This document shows, in pieces, positions 22,076-22,128 of a stretch of 22,128 nt of DNA. This DNA comes from Anaerolineae bacterium (lineage in GTDB: Bacteria > Chloroflexota > Anaerolineae > JAFGEY01). Within the stretch, counting starts at the first letter, position 1. The number at the start of each line of letters is the position of its first letter. The position numbers and the translations under genes are program-made. Below the pieces are notes generated by a model, which saw nothing but the letters and a program-made list of their open reading frames with translations, made no database searches and had not been told where the DNA came from. The DNA lies in assembly GCA_016929775.1 (NCBI GenBank), contig JAFGIE010000050.1, forward strand, positions 1 through 22,128, written 5' to 3'.

Positions 22076-22128
22076 GTCAGCTTTCTTCCCGATCTCGCAC
22101 AGACGACACGCCGCCTGCGCGGGCTAAG

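Overview
The window is about 22 kb of uniformly GC-rich DNA that is almost entirely coding. It holds 22 supportable protein genes and possibly the tail of one more at the left edge. I see no tRNA, rRNA, CRISPR array, transposase or phage gene. The gene style suggests a Chloroflexota (Anaerolineae-like) bacterium: an archaeal-type phosphoglycerate mutase, a lipoprotein with a Thr/Pro-rich linker, TPR and HEAT scaffold proteins next to a membrane-anchored gluzincin peptidase, and frequent GTG/TTG starts. That assignment is inference from gene style only.

Left region (1-8315, plus strand). apgM has its own promoter. After a strong hairpin, a second promoter opens a tightly packed run: radC, a DUF4416 gene, a HEAT-repeat protein, a secreted membrane-anchored peptidase-MA-like protein, a soluble TPR protein, a membrane-anchored TPR protein, a protein made of two copies of an unrecognised domain, and a radical-SAM protein. 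Several neighbours overlap by a few bases, which points to translational coupling. The middle of this run (2336-7316) is the best candidate here for an undescribed system: two TPR proteins, one HEAT scaffold, one metallopeptidase and one new duplicated domain.

Middle region (8357-15574, minus strand). This holds a GH5 lipoprotein glycosidase, a patatin-like phospholipase, a small four-helix membrane protein, and a four-gene operon. In transcription order the operon is a YdjC/ChbG-like deacetylase, a ketopantoate reductase-like protein, an MFS transporter and an AadA-like nucleotidyltransferase. Its promoter lies in a divergent intergenic region that also contains a perfect 16-bp-stem palindrome and the start of a second AadA-like nucleotidyltransferase gene on the plus strand. 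That second gene carries an exact in-frame 45-bp tandem duplication.

Right region (16783-22128). A HAD-IIA sugar-phosphatase-like protein, an MFS transporter and a flavodoxin lie on the minus strand. The flavodoxin gene diverges from a plus-strand gene for a PL22 (oligogalacturonate lyase)-like propeller. A multi-pass membrane protein on the minus strand closes the window.

Promoters are unusually legible. Seven of the eight I could place have an extended -10 element (TG-N before the -10 hexamer) with a 17-19 base spacer to a TTG-type -35 hexamer; the eighth lacks the TG. All functional calls come from reading motifs by eye; no database search was run.
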